64,000 nucleotides of DNA from Schlegelella_A sp038231215 (GCA_038231215.1 JBBRLS010000003.1:1-64000); one strand, 5' to 3'; positions 1-6,063 are shown, counted from the stretch's first letter. Notes: generated from the sequence alone by a model not told the origin. Numbers and translations: made by a program.

Positions 1-1
1 C

Positions 2-289
2 CAGTGGCCGTCTGTCGCCTATGCGCTCGACATCCTGGCCTGGGATGTCTTCTTCCCCCTCGGCGCCCTGTTCGCAGCTACGGCAGTTCAAGGCGCCGGT
101 CTTGCACGCGTTGTACGCGGAGTCCTTTACGCCAGTGCCGCTCTGGCGCTTGCGGGCCTTGCGGGCGCGCCTCTCGCAAACATGCAGGTGCGAAACGTCG
201 GCATCATTGGCTATGCCGTGCTCTTTCCTATCGCTGCCGCGCTTATGGTCCGAGTCTTCCGCCAAGCCGAGAATGCGCGTGTGGCCTAA
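2..289 (+). CDS. Membrane protein, C-terminal part (cassette 1)
   Basis: The reading frame beginning at base 2 is open from the window edge and stops at TAA 287-289, giving 95 residues. It is rich in hydrophobic stretches (DILAWDVFFPLGALFAATAV, then VLYASAALALAGLAGAPLA, then IIGYAVLFPIAAALMV) and ends in a charged tail (RVFRQAENARVA). That suggests three membrane helices of a larger inner-membrane protein whose start lies outside the window. The stop codon sits inside the R'' box of the following attC. Longer open frames over the same bases run into the attC and encode implausible Arg/Ser-rich sequence, so I treat them as shadows. Family not recognised. Confidence 0.7.
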   Translation, partial: QWPSVAYALDILAWDVFFPLGALFAATAVQGAGLARVVRGVLYASAALALAGLAGAPLANMQVRNVGIIGYAVLFPIAAALMVRVFRQAENARVA

Positions 290-361
290 CCCTTCCATCG
301 AGCGGACGTTCCAAAGGCCGCTTCGCGCCCTTTGGCCCGCCGCTCATGTCAAACGTTAGAC
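284..361 (+). repeat. attC site 1
   Basis: Full 78-bp site: R'' GCCTAAC, R' GTTAGAC. It is L-box type A (GAGCGG on the left pairs with CCGCTC on the right). The inner stem CCAAAGG/CCTTTGG is perfect. Confidence 0.95.
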
Positions 362-382
362 CCCGCAATTAACGCCTAGTGC

Positions 383-388
383 TACGAT
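383..388 (+). promoter_or_regulatory. Candidate -10 box, cassette 2
   Basis: TACGAT lies 7 bases before the ATG of the DUF433 gene. The same box at a similar distance occurs in cassettes 6 and 17. No good -35 was seen. Confidence 0.35.
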
Positions 389-395
389 CTTCAGT

Positions 396-617
396 ATGAT
401 TGATTGGTCTACATGTCCGGCAGTCGAGCGCGATCCCGAACGCGTTAGTGGAGCGTGGGTCTTTCATGGCACCAGAGTGCCAGTGTCAGCTCTCTTCGAG
501 AACCTCGAAGACGGCGTACCAGTCGGCCAAGTCGTCGAGTTGTTCCCCGGCGTAACGCTCGAGCAAGCTCGCTCCGTGTTGGAGCACGCCGCGCGGAGCG
601 CTCTGGCCACTGCTTAG
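396..617 (+). CDS. DUF433-type antitoxin (cassette 2)
   Basis: This 73-residue protein matches the DUF433 pattern: an R-D-P-E-R-V-S-G opening, then W-V-F-H-G-T-R-V-P-V-S-A-L-F-E-N-L-E, then an E-L-F-P-G-V-T-L-E-Q helix. DUF433 proteins are small winged-helix-like partners of DUF5615 PIN-like proteins and are predicted antitoxins acting as DNA-binding autorepressors. The next gene starts directly after its stop, so the two are translationally coupled. A paralogous pair occurs in cassette 18, with the shared core GTRVPV. The TA role is inferred from family and pairing. Confidence 0.85.
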   Translation: MIDWSTCPAVERDPERVSGAWVFHGTRVPVSALFENLEDGVPVGQVVELFPGVTLEQARSVLEHAARSALATA

Positions 618-938
618 GTGCGCGTTCTGTTCGATCAGGGCGTACCGGCGCCCTTGCGTCGGTTTCTGTCAGCCCACGAGGTTTCCACTTCCTTCGAGTG
701 CGGCTGGTCGACGCTCAGTAACGGAGCGCTACTGGCCGCCGCCGAGGCGAACGGCTTTCAGGTGTTCGTCACCACCGATTCGAACCTGAAGTACCAGCAG
801 AACCTCGCCTCTCGAGCAATCGCAGTTGTCGTGCTCAGCACCACAAGCTGGCCGCGCATTCAAGCTTCGGTAGAAGCCGTGGAGGCTGCGGTCGCCAATG
901 CGTCTGCGAGCACATACGCCGAAGTGCCCATAGCGTGA
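618..938 (+). CDS. DUF5615 PIN-like toxin (cassette 2)
   Basis: This 106-residue protein starts at GTG 618, immediately after the TAG of the DUF433 gene with no gap. The N-terminal RVLFDQGVPAPLRRFL corresponds to the DUF5615 motif that usually reads LLDE; here the acidic pair is D-Q rather than D-E. Further on, VFVTTDSNLKYQQNL carries the second conserved acidic motif (TxDxxLxxQQN). DUF5615 is a PIN-like family of predicted Mg-dependent RNases paired with DUF433 antitoxins. The change of a usual Glu to Gln in the first motif could weaken catalysis and is worth noting against the cassette 18 copy, which has LLLDESVP. Confidence 0.82.
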   Translation: MRVLFDQGVPAPLRRFLSAHEVSTSFECGWSTLSNGALLAAAEANGFQVFVTTDSNLKYQQNLASRAIAVVVLSTTSWPRIQASVEAVEAAVANASASTYAEVPIA

Positions 939-945
939 GCGCGAG

Positions 946-1023
946 GTCTAACCCTTCCATCGAGCGGACGTTCCAAAGGCCGCTTCGCGCCCTTTGGCCC
1001 GCCGCTCATGTCAAACGTTAGAC
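946..1023 (+). repeat. attC site 2
   Basis: 78 bp, R'' GTCTAAC and R' GTTAGAC, type A L boxes. R'' is the exact complement of the start of its own cassette (TTAGAC at 356), which proves the cassette boundaries. Confidence 0.95.
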
Positions 1024-1053
1024 CCCGCAAGCCGCCATTCCTGCACGCGAGCC

Positions 1054-1458
1054 ATGTCAAGCATCATTCGTGCTGTCCTCGTCTACTTCGCCCTCATACT
1101 TGGCACGGGGTTCCTGTTCGGCATCGTTCGAGTTCCGTTTCTGGTTCCACGTATCGGCGTGCGTTGGGCCGAACTGGCGGAAATGCCTCTCATGGCAGTC
1201 GTCATTTTCTTGGCTGCGGGTTATGTGTTGCGTAAGTTCCCAGCAATTCGTGCGCGTGGCCGCTCCCTTTTCGTCGGCTTCCTGGCACTGGCGTTTGTCG
1301 TCGGCGCGGAACTGGGGCTCGTAGTTGCCCTTCAAAGTCAAACACTCGGCGAGTACCTGGCCGGCCGAGACCGAGTATCCGGTTCCGTCTACCTCGCCAT
1401 GCTGGTAGTGTTCGCGCTCATGCCAAGGCTTCGTCTTCCGCGTCATGAGCCAGCGTAG
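1054..1458 (+). CDS. Four-helix membrane protein (cassette 3)
   Basis: This is a 134-residue hydrophobic protein starting at ATG 1054, 30 bases after the cassette junction. Four membrane segments can be read: residues about 5-24 (AVLVYFALILGTGFLFGIV), 42-60 (MPLMAVVIFLAAGYVL), 72-94 (LFVGFLALAFVVGAELGLVVA) and 112-126 (VYLAMLVVFALMP). A basic loop (RKFPAIRARGRS) follows helix 2. It has no motif I can assign; similar small polytopic proteins are common cassette cargo. The upstream in-frame extension from 994 lies inside attC and is rejected. Confidence 0.75.
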   Translation: MSSIIRAVLVYFALILGTGFLFGIVRVPFLVPRIGVRWAELAEMPLMAVVIFLAAGYVLRKFPAIRARGRSLFVGFLALAFVVGAELGLVVALQSQTLGEYLAGRDRVSGSVYLAMLVVFALMPRLRLPRHEPA

Positions 1459-1464
1459 GGCGAG

Positions 1465-1486
1465 ACCTAACCCTTCCATCGAGCAG
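1465..1486 (+). repeat. Truncated attC site 3 (left end only)
   Basis: ACCTAACCCTTCCATCGAGC matches the left end of the other sites. After that the sequence passes straight into the next gene; the L'', inner stem, L' and R' parts are absent. The R'' ACCTAAC also does not match this cassette's own start (TTAGAC). Confidence 0.85.
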
Positions 1487-1490
1487 GCCC

Positions 1491-1955
1491 GTGCAAAACA
1501 TCCTTCGCTTCGCTCTTGTCGTGCTGCTCGCCTTGCTTGTGGGCACGATGTTCGGCATTTGGGTCGGCTTCAATCCGTCCAGTCTTTCTGCGTCCGCGTA
1601 TGTAGAGCAGCAGCAAAACGCCATTCGCGCTCTCAATACGCTGTTGCCGGCCATGGGAGGTGCCTGCATCCTTCTGTCTGTGGCGCTCGCGTTCATGTCA
1701 AAGGCCGATCCGCGCAGCCGCTATCTTCTGTTCGCCGCCGCGCTCCTGATGATCGTCTCTGGCCTCGTCACGCGTCTCGCCAACCAGCCCATCAACGCGG
1801 TGGTCATCACTTGGAGCGCTCAGGCGCCTCCGGCGAACTGGGCAGAGTTGCGAGACCAATGGTGGCAGTGGCATATCGTTCGTAGCATCGCTGGAATCGG
1901 AGCTTTGGTGCTCACGGTGCTTGCATTGCTGGGCTCCAAGCGAGCGACTGATTGA
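1491..1955 (+). CDS. DUF1772 (anthrone oxygenase-like) membrane protein
   Basis: This 154-residue protein begins at GTG 1491, only a few bases after the truncated attC. Helices occur at about residues 5-27, 52-72, 80-97 and 132-150. The stretch NQPINAVVITW, followed by W-A-E-L-R-D-Q-W-W-Q-W-H-I-V-R-S, is the conserved signature of the DUF1772/anthrone-oxygenase-like family (N-x-P-x-N and W-x3-H-x2-R). The family has no firmly established bacterial function. No attC R' or ribosome-binding site precedes it because the deletion that cut attC 3 reaches almost to the start codon. The native start may therefore have been lost. Confidence 0.8.
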   Translation: MQNILRFALVVLLALLVGTMFGIWVGFNPSSLSASAYVEQQQNAIRALNTLLPAMGGACILLSVALAFMSKADPRSRYLLFAAALLMIVSGLVTRLANQPINAVVITWSAQAPPANWAELRDQWWQWHIVRSIAGIGALVLTVLALLGSKRATD

Positions 1956-1963
1956 GAAATGTG

Positions 1964-2041
1964 GCCTAACCCTTCCATCGAGGCGACGTCCCAAAGGCCG
2001 CTTCGCGCCCTTTGCGCCGCGCCTCATGTCAAACGTTAGAA
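1964..2041 (+). repeat. attC site 4
   Basis: 78 bp, R'' GCCTAAC, R' GTTAGAA, L-box type B (GAGGCG with CGCCTC). Confidence 0.95.
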
Positions 2042-2061
2042 GACCTGTGAACGGCGGTAGT

Positions 2062-2355
2062 TCACTCGCGCCAATAGCCCGGCTGGCGCCTTTCGTGCGC
2101 AACGGCCAAGATCGTGACCGTGGCCCCAAGCACCTCGAACACCACCGAATACGGGAAATGCCGAAGCACACGTCTGCGCGTGCCGTCTTCGTCCACACGC
2201 CAGCGGGTCGGTGCATCAGCGAGTCGGTCAATTGCGTCCAGAGCTTCAGTGCGAAATGCATCCGCCGCAGTCGCGCTTCTTCCCCGGTACCACTCGAAGG
2301 CCTCTGCAATGTCGGTCTCGGCCTGCGGCGCAAGAACGACCGAGAACTCACTCAC
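2062..2355 (-). CDS. ParE/RelE-family toxin (inverted cassette 5)
   Basis: This 97-residue protein has the ParE/RelE layout. An N-terminal strand (SEFSVVLAPQAETDI) is followed by AEAFEWYRGRS, then a helix with FRTEALDAIDRLADAPTRW and basic strands RRRVLRHFPYSVVFEVLG and VTILAVAHERRQPGYW. The final A-H-x-R-R-x-P-x-Y-W motif is typical of the plasmid-stabilisation (ParE/RelE) family. Its ATG overlaps the end of the antitoxin gene by 4 bases (ATGA). The pair is transcribed against the array, so it needs a promoter inside the cassette. The target (gyrase or ribosome-bound mRNA) cannot be told from sequence. Confidence 0.88.
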   Translation of the reverse strand: MSEFSVVLAPQAETDIAEAFEWYRGRSATAADAFRTEALDAIDRLADAPTRWRVDEDGTRRRVLRHFPYSVVFEVLGATVTILAVAHERRQPGYWRE

Positions 2356-2576
2356 AAGGCAGTCAGCCGGGCCCTAGCTTCAGCCCACGGTATGGCGGTG
2401 GTCGCGCCGGAGCGCAGTTGCTCCCTACGTTCTCGAATTTCTTTCGCCCAAGCCCTTGCCACAGTTGCCTCGTCTTCGCCATCCAGACTGTCGAGCAAGG
2501 CAACAACTAGCGCGGAGCGGTCATCCGGCTCCAGAGAAAGCGCTTCGTCGAGAATGTGGTCAACCCGAGCATTCAT
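2352..2576 (-). CDS. Addiction-module antitoxin (inverted cassette 5)
   Basis: This 74-residue acidic protein resembles the family annotated as putative addiction module component: ARVDHILDEALSLEPDDRSALVVALLDSLDG, an acidic linker, then a helix with W-A-K-E-I-R-E-R. These proteins lie upstream of ParE/RelE toxins and neutralise them. Antitoxin first, with the toxin overlapping by four bases, is the usual TA order. On the minus strand TAGACT lies 8 bases upstream of the ATG and may be the -10 box. Inverted orientation means the integron promoter cannot drive it. Confidence 0.85.
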   Translation of the reverse strand: MNARVDHILDEALSLEPDDRSALVVALLDSLDGEDEATVARAWAKEIRERREQLRSGATTAIPWAEARARLTAL

Positions 2577-2616
2577 GCGAGGCAGTCTATCAGGCGCGCA
2601 AGGGGCGGCCGCGGTC

Positions 2617-2694
2617 TTCTAACCCTTCCATCGAGCGGACGTTCCAAAGGCCGCTTCGCGCCCTTTGCGCCGCGCCTCATGTCAAACGTTAGGC
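2617..2694 (+). repeat. attC site 5 (hybrid A/B)
   Basis: 78 bp, R'' TTCTAAC matches the cassette start TTAGAA. The left half is type A (GAGCGG) but the right half is type B (CGCCTC), so the L boxes no longer pair perfectly. Confidence 0.93.
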
Positions 2695-2743
2695 AACAAA
2701 GGGCGGCCTCTCGGCTCGCGCACGCTGAAATCAGGCTCGGCGG

Positions 2744-2749
2744 TACGAT
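2744..2749 (+). promoter_or_regulatory. Candidate -10 box, hicAB
   Basis: TACGAT lies 6 bases before the hicA ATG, within the dyad GGCG-N7-CGCC (2739-2753). The start may be leaderless and autoregulated. Confidence 0.35.
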
Positions 2750-2755
2750 CGCCTC

Positions 2756-2950
2756 ATGCCAACAAAAGTCCGTGAGTTACTCGCGCAACTGCAAGCGGAT
2801 GGCTGGGCTCAGGTAAGGCAATCCGGCAGCCATCGGCAGTTCCGTCATCCAAGCAAGTCCGGCACTGTCACAGTCGCGGGTAAGCCGAGCGTCGAAGTGC
2901 CGCCCGGTACGCTCGCAAGTATCCTGAAACAAGCTGGCCTGAAGAAGTGA
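2756..2950 (+). CDS. hicA: HicA mRNA interferase toxin (cassette 6)
   Basis: This 64-residue protein is the usual size for HicA (YcfA family). It has the double-stranded-RNA-binding-like fold signature KVRELLAQLQADGW, then RQSGSHRQFRHP containing the catalytic His (residue 26) in the G-S-H motif. VTVAGKPSVEVPPGTLASIL and the terminal KQAGL follow. HicA cleaves mRNA independently of the ribosome. hicB follows 8 bases downstream, toxin first, as is standard for this family. Start codon chosen by the N-terminal match and by the position of the -10-like box. Confidence 0.95.
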   Translation: MPTKVRELLAQLQADGWAQVRQSGSHRQFRHPSKSGTVTVAGKPSVEVPPGTLASILKQAGLKK

Positions 2951-2957
2951 GGTTCTC

Positions 2958-3170
2958 ATGCAATACCTTGTCGTCATCGAGCGAGGCCCAACCAGCTTCG
3001 GCGCGTATGTTCCTGATCTTCCTGGCTGCGTTGCGGTAGGCGCCACCCGGGCGGAAGTTGAGGTTCTCATTCAGGAGGCCATCGAGTTTCATATCGAAGG
3101 TATGCGCCAAGACGGGTTGCAGGTTCCGGAACCGCATTCGGAAGGCCAACTGTTCAGCGTTGTCGCCTAA
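2958..3170 (+). CDS. hicB: HicB antitoxin (cassette 6)
   Basis: This 70-residue protein carries the partial RNase H-like fold of HicB: QYLVVIERGPTSFGAYVPDL, then PGCVAVGATRAEVEVLIQEAI and F-H-I-E-G-M-R-Q-D-G. It neutralises HicA. It lacks the C-terminal DNA-binding domain (HTH or RHH) found in longer HicB proteins, so autoregulation may be weak or need HicA. AGGTT lies just before the ATG. The stop codon TAA 3168-3170 is part of the attC R'' box (GCCTAAC), so coding sequence and recombination site share bases. Confidence 0.94.
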   Translation: MQYLVVIERGPTSFGAYVPDLPGCVAVGATRAEVEVLIQEAIEFHIEGMRQDGLQVPEPHSEGQLFSVVA

Positions 3171-3242
3171 CCCTTCCATCGAGGCGACGTCTCAAAGGTC
3201 GCTTCGCGCCTTTTGCGCCACGCCTCATGTCAAACGTTAGGG
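3165..3242 (+). repeat. attC site 6
   Basis: 78 bp, R'' GCCTAAC matches the cassette start TTAGGC; R' GTTAGGG. Type B with several point changes (TCTCAAAGGTCGC, GCCACGCCTC). Confidence 0.94.
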
Positions 3243-3263
3243 GAGCATGAAGCGGCATTGAGC

Positions 3264-3749
3264 ATGGCCAAGATCTTTCTGCTCTTCGTCGGGTTCGCCG
3301 CCGTCTTCGTATGGTGGTCAAGCGGTGCAATGCCCGAGTCCGTCGCCTCGCACTTCGGAGCAGGCGGCGTCGCCAATGGCTTCATGCCTCGCGAGGTCTA
3401 CGCAAGGTTCATGGTCGCCTTGGTGCTCCTGGTTCCGTCACTCGTCTACTTCGTCACCCGATACGCTTCGCGCCTGCCTGTGGCACTCATCAACTTGCCC
3501 ACCAAGGGCTATTGGCTGGCGCCGGAACGGCAGGCATCGAGCCTGGCCTCTCTGGGCAAGCTCGGCGCGGTTGTGGCCTACGCCACAGCCTTGCTGCTTT
3601 GCCTGGTGCACTGGTTGGTCATCCAAGCCAACACGGTGCAGCCTCCGCAGTTGGAGGTCGTGCCGCTGGTTGCCCTCTTGGGGCTATTCTTCGCAGTGCT
3701 TGGCGTCGCAATGGTGGTCTTGCTCGGCAGGTTCCTCCGTGTCCCCTAA
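3264..3749 (+). CDS. DUF1648-type membrane protein (cassette 7)
   Basis: This 161-residue protein starts at ATG 3264, 27 bases after the junction. After a first helix (KIFLLFVGFAAVFVWW) comes M-P-E-S-V-A-S-H-F-G, then GGVANGFMPREVY, matching the DUF1648 motif (Pro ... His-Phe ... G-x-x-x-G-x-M). Three further helices lie near residues 50-68, 100-122 and 132-156. DUF1648 domains occur in SdpI-like and other integral membrane proteins. The specific role is unknown. Its TAA 3747-3749 lies in the attC R'' box. Confidence 0.78.
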   Translation: MAKIFLLFVGFAAVFVWWSSGAMPESVASHFGAGGVANGFMPREVYARFMVALVLLVPSLVYFVTRYASRLPVALINLPTKGYWLAPERQASSLASLGKLGAVVAYATALLLCLVHWLVIQANTVQPPQLEVVPLVALLGLFFAVLGVAMVVLLGRFLRVP

Positions 3750-3812
3750 CCCTTCCATCGAGGCGACGTCCCAAAGGCCGCTTCGCGCCCTTTGCGCCGC
3801 GCCTCATGTCAA
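3744..3812 (+). repeat. attC site 7 lacking R'
   Basis: R'' CCCTAAC matches the cassette start TTAGGG. The type B body is intact up to CTCATGTCAA (3812), but the expected ACGTTRRRY end is missing and coding sequence of another gene follows. The site should no longer be recombinogenic. Confidence 0.9.
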
Positions 3813-3938
3813 GTGCGCTTCTTCACTCTGACTGGAGACAGTCTCTTGCTCAAGACCGAACTAAACAAGAGCCCTGTCGATGGACGCGAAGGCGTTGGCG
3901 TTCTTTCCTTCATTCGCATCAAGCCAAACTCTCCATAG
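3813..3938 (+). pseudogene. Lipocalin-like gene fragment (cassette 8 remnant)
   Basis: From 3813 an open frame of 41 codons ends at TAG 3936-3938 and reads VRFFTLTGDSLLLKT, then LNKSPVDGREG and VLSFIRIKP. This resembles the last strands of lipocalin-like bacterial proteins (R-x-F-x-L-x-G-D-x-L-x-L). Only the C-terminal end survives. The junction falls exactly where attC 7 loses its R' box, so one deletion appears to have removed the attC end and the 5' part of this gene. No ribosome-binding site precedes it. Family assignment is tentative. Confidence 0.5.
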
Positions 3939-3953
3939 TCTCGCACCGGTGTG

Positions 3954-4031
3954 GCCTAACCCTTCCATCGAGGCGACGTCCCAAAGGCCGCTTCGCGCCC
4001 TTTGGCCCGCCGCTCATGTCAAACTTTAGGC
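3954..4031 (+). repeat. attC site 8 (hybrid, crossover base changed)
   Basis: 78 bp with type B left half (GAGGCG) and type A right half (CCGCTC). R' reads TTTAGGC instead of GTTAGGC, so the G at the G/TT cleavage position is T. Confidence 0.9.
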
Positions 4032-4058
4032 GCCACAAACGGCATCGGTCGCATCTGC

Positions 4059-4077
4059 TACGGCAATGCCGTATTAT
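4059..4077 (+). promoter_or_regulatory. Operator palindrome and -10 box, cassette 9
   Basis: TACGGCA-A-TGCCGTA (4059-4073) is a perfect 7+1+7 palindrome overlapping TATTAT (4072-4077), which lies 6 bases before ATG 4084. This arrangement suits autorepression by the downstream XRE antitoxin. Confidence 0.6.
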
Positions 4078-4083
4078 CTGGCC

Positions 4084-4398
4084 ATGCGCACAGTGGCTGA
4101 AACGCCGGTCTTCATTCGCTACGCTGAAGAAGTCTGGTCAGAGGCTGAGCGCCAGGCGTTCATTACCTTCATCGCGCTGAACCCCGAGGCAGGAAGCATC
4201 ATCCGCGGCAGTGGCGGTTGCCGCAAGGTGCGATGGTCACGCACCGGCACTGGCAAACGAGGCGGCGCTCGGGTCATCTACTTCCTTGCGGAGGAAACCA
4301 CGGTCTGGCTGCTTATCGTCTACACGAAGGCCAAGTTCGACAACTTGCCAACGTCTTTCATTGCACAGTTGAAACGGGGAATCGAAGATGCCCACTGA
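4084..4398 (+). CDS. RelE-type toxin (cassette 9)
   Basis: From ATG 4084 it encodes 104 residues (MRTVAETPVFIRYAEEVWS onward). Key segments are E-A-E-R-Q-A-F-I-T-F, then a glycine-rich I-R-G-S-G-G-C-R-K-V-R-W and G-K-R-G-G-A-R-V-I-Y-F. The end is a K-A-K-F-D-N-L strand, as in the RelE toxins paired with XRE antitoxins (PF06296-like). An ATG at 4066 is rejected because it overlaps the operator and -10 box. The antitoxin gene overlaps its end by 11 bases. A paralogue sits in cassette 15. Ribosome-dependent mRNA cleavage is the family expectation. Confidence 0.88.
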   Translation: MRTVAETPVFIRYAEEVWSEAERQAFITFIALNPEAGSIIRGSGGCRKVRWSRTGTGKRGGARVIYFLAEETTVWLLIVYTKAKFDNLPTSFIAQLKRGIEDAH

Positions 4399-4669
4399 AA
4401 TGAAGCAATTCCAGGAAGATCTGCTTGAGTCCGCCAAGCAGATGCGCCGTGGTCAAGCAGCACGGGTCAGCAGGGTTGCCCTGCCCGTCGCCGCCCAGGC
4501 ACGGGCTAGTGTCGGCTTGTCACAGCAGGAGTTCGCGCTGCTCCTGGGAGTGTCGGCGCGAACGCTCCAAGACTGGGAGCAGGGTCGCCGCGAGCCCACG
4601 GGGGCTGCGCGCACGCTCCTTAAGGTCGCCGTCAAGCACCCAAAGGTTCTGCGCGGCCTTCGTGCGTGA
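4388..4669 (+). CDS. XRE-family antitoxin (cassette 9)
   Basis: This 93-residue protein has an N-terminal toxin-binding helix (FQEDLLESAKQMRRGQAARV) and a C-terminal helix-turn-helix. The HTH reads ASVGLSQQEFALLLGVSART, then LQDWEQGRREPTGAARTLLK, the HigA/NadS-like pattern. It should neutralise the RelE-type toxin and repress the promoter at the palindrome 4059-4073. The reading frame overlaps the toxin by 11 bases. The cassette 15 antitoxin shares the layout and much of the HTH but has a different operator upstream, which hints at specificity change. Confidence 0.9.
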   Translation: MPTEMKQFQEDLLESAKQMRRGQAARVSRVALPVAAQARASVGLSQQEFALLLGVSARTLQDWEQGRREPTGAARTLLKVAVKHPKVLRGLRA

Positions 4670-4670
4670 C

Positions 4671-4748
4671 GCTTATCCCTTCCATCGAGGCGACGTCCCA
4701 AAGGCCGCTTCGCGCCCTTTGCGCCGCGCCTCATGTCAAACGTTAGGT
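4671..4748 (+). repeat. attC site 9 (R'' mutated)
   Basis: 78 bp type B. R'' reads GCTTATC instead of GCCTAAC, and R' is GTTAGGT. Two changes in R'' should weaken integrase binding. Confidence 0.9.
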
Positions 4749-4788
4749 CCCAGAACCTACATCATTGCCAAGCACAGAAGGAGAACAC

Positions 4789-5169
4789 GTGACCCGTCAA
4801 ATTGTGTTCACTGCGCGAGCGGCCAAGCCGCCGGCGTCTTACAGCCAAGCAGTCAAAGCGGCCGGGCTGGTATTCGTTTCCGGAACCGCGCCCGTCGATC
4901 CATCCACCGGCGTGATTAAGGGCACGACCATCCAAGAACAAACCGCGCAATGCTTGGCCAACATCCAGGCCATCCTCGAAGAGGCGGGCAGTTCCATGGA
5001 CAAGGTGGCGAGTGTGACGGTCGTGCTTGCCGAAGAAGACGACTTCGCAGGAATGAATGAAGAATGGCTCAAGTGGTTTCCATCCAATCCGCCGGCCCGC
5101 CAAGGCGCAAAGCTCCCTGTTCGCATCCCCGGCCTGAAGGTTTCGATTGCAGCAATTGCTGAGGCCTAA
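4789..5169 (+). CDS. RidA family protein (cassette 10)
   Basis: This 126-residue protein starts at GTG 4789, preceded by AGAAGGAG at good spacing. It has RidA/YjgF features: KPPASYSQAVKAAGLVFVSG, GTTIQEQTAQCLANI, VASVTVVLAEEDDF and the C-terminal ARQGAKLPVRIPGLKVSIAA, where the Arg that binds the substrate carboxylate is expected. RidA trimers deaminate reactive enamine/imine intermediates such as 2-aminoacrylate. Housekeeping RidA usually sits elsewhere, so this is a mobile extra copy. Its TAA 5167-5169 overlaps the attC R'' box. Confidence 0.9.
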   Translation: MTRQIVFTARAAKPPASYSQAVKAAGLVFVSGTAPVDPSTGVIKGTTIQEQTAQCLANIQAILEEAGSSMDKVASVTVVLAEEDDFAGMNEEWLKWFPSNPPARQGAKLPVRIPGLKVSIAAIAEA

Positions 5170-5241
5170 CCCTTCCATCGAGGCGACGTCCCAAAGGCCG
5201 CTTCGCGCCCTTTGCGCCGCGCCTCATGTCAAACGTTAGGA
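5164..5241 (+). repeat. attC site 10
   Basis: 78 bp type B, R'' GCCTAAC, R' GTTAGGA. The R' and following bases supply the ribosome-binding site of the next gene (TTAGGAG). Confidence 0.95.
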
Positions 5242-5247
5242 GCTCCG

Positions 5248-6063
5248 ATGTCCGCACTCGAAGACGCCAAGACTCGAGCTGCTGCTACGTACAACGCAGC
5301 TTCAGACTACTACGACGACCCAGCGAACTCTTTTTGGTCTCGCTTTGGTCGCCAAACCATCGAGCGGCTTCATCTCCCCGAAGGAGCATCCGTTCTTGAT
5401 GTTTGCTGCGGCAGCGGCGCGTCGGCCATTCCAGCCGCCGAGCGGGTAGGACCCGCAGGCTCCGTTCTAGGCGTAGACCTTGCCGAACGGCTTCTCGCGT
5501 TGGCGCGCGCGAAGGCTGCCGAACGCGGTCTGCATAACGTGGAATTCCGCGTGGGTGACATGCTCGAATTGGGTCTTCCCGCTTCGCACTTCGACGCTGT
5601 AGTCTGCGTCTTTGGAGTCTTCTTCGTTCCTGACATGGTCGCTGCCGCTCGTGCACTTTGGAGCGTCGTTCGCCCAGGAGGCACCCTCGCGATCACGACG
5701 TGGGGTCCACGTTTCTTCGAGCCTGGTTCAAGCGCATTTTGGAAGGCGATTCAACAAGTCCGACCGGACTTATACCGAGGCTTCAATCCGTGGGACCGCA
5801 TCTGCGACCCGGAGTCGCTGCGTGCGCTCCTGGGCGAAGCTGGCATTGCGAACGCACAAATCGTCGGGGAGGCTGGTCGGCACCCCATTGCCTCCCCTGA
5901 AGCCTGGTGGTCGGCAGTCATCGGGTCGGGTTATCGCGGCACACTGGAACAGTTGAATCCAGCGGATATCAAGCGTGTTCGCAGCGCGAATCTCGAATAC
6001 ATCAGCACGCAGAACCTCGACTCCGTCGAGGCGAACGTTGTCTTCGCAGCCGCAGTCAAATGA
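5248..6063 (+). CDS. SAM-dependent methyltransferase (cassette 11)
   Basis: This 271-residue class I methyltransferase has motif I VLDVCCGSG at residues 49-57. The acidic D-L-A-E-R follows strand 2, VGDMLELGLPASHFDAVVC forms motif II, and V-V-R-P-G-G-T-L-A-I is post-II. The pattern is closest to UbiE/COQ5-like small-molecule methyltransferases; the acceptor is unknown. ATG 5248 is chosen because AGGAG (5238-5242) lies 5 bases upstream. That Shine-Dalgarno is made partly from the attC R' sequence, so expression depends on the junction. The in-frame extension to 5212 is attC. Confidence 0.9.
   Translation: MSALEDAKTRAAATYNAASDYYDDPANSFWSRFGRQTIERLHLPEGASVLDVCCGSGASAIPAAERVGPAGSVLGVDLAERLLALARAKAAERGLHNVEFRVGDMLELGLPASHFDAVVCVFGVFFVPDMVAAARALWSVVRPGGTLAITTWGPRFFEPGSSAFWKAIQQVRPDLYRGFNPWDRICDPESLRALLGEAGIANAQIVGEAGRHPIASPEAWWSAVIGSGYRGTLEQLNPADIKRVRSANLEYISTQNLDSVEANVVFAAAVK

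Noticed and set aside
4..372. Two open frames at the left edge (from 4 and from 21) as the first gene
   Set aside because: They are Arg/Ser-rich and run into attC. The frame from base 2 gives a plausible membrane protein ending inside R''.
4066..4083. Upstream ATG (4066) for the cassette 9 toxin
   Set aside because: It lies inside the operator palindrome just before the -10 box, so it would be upstream of the transcription start.
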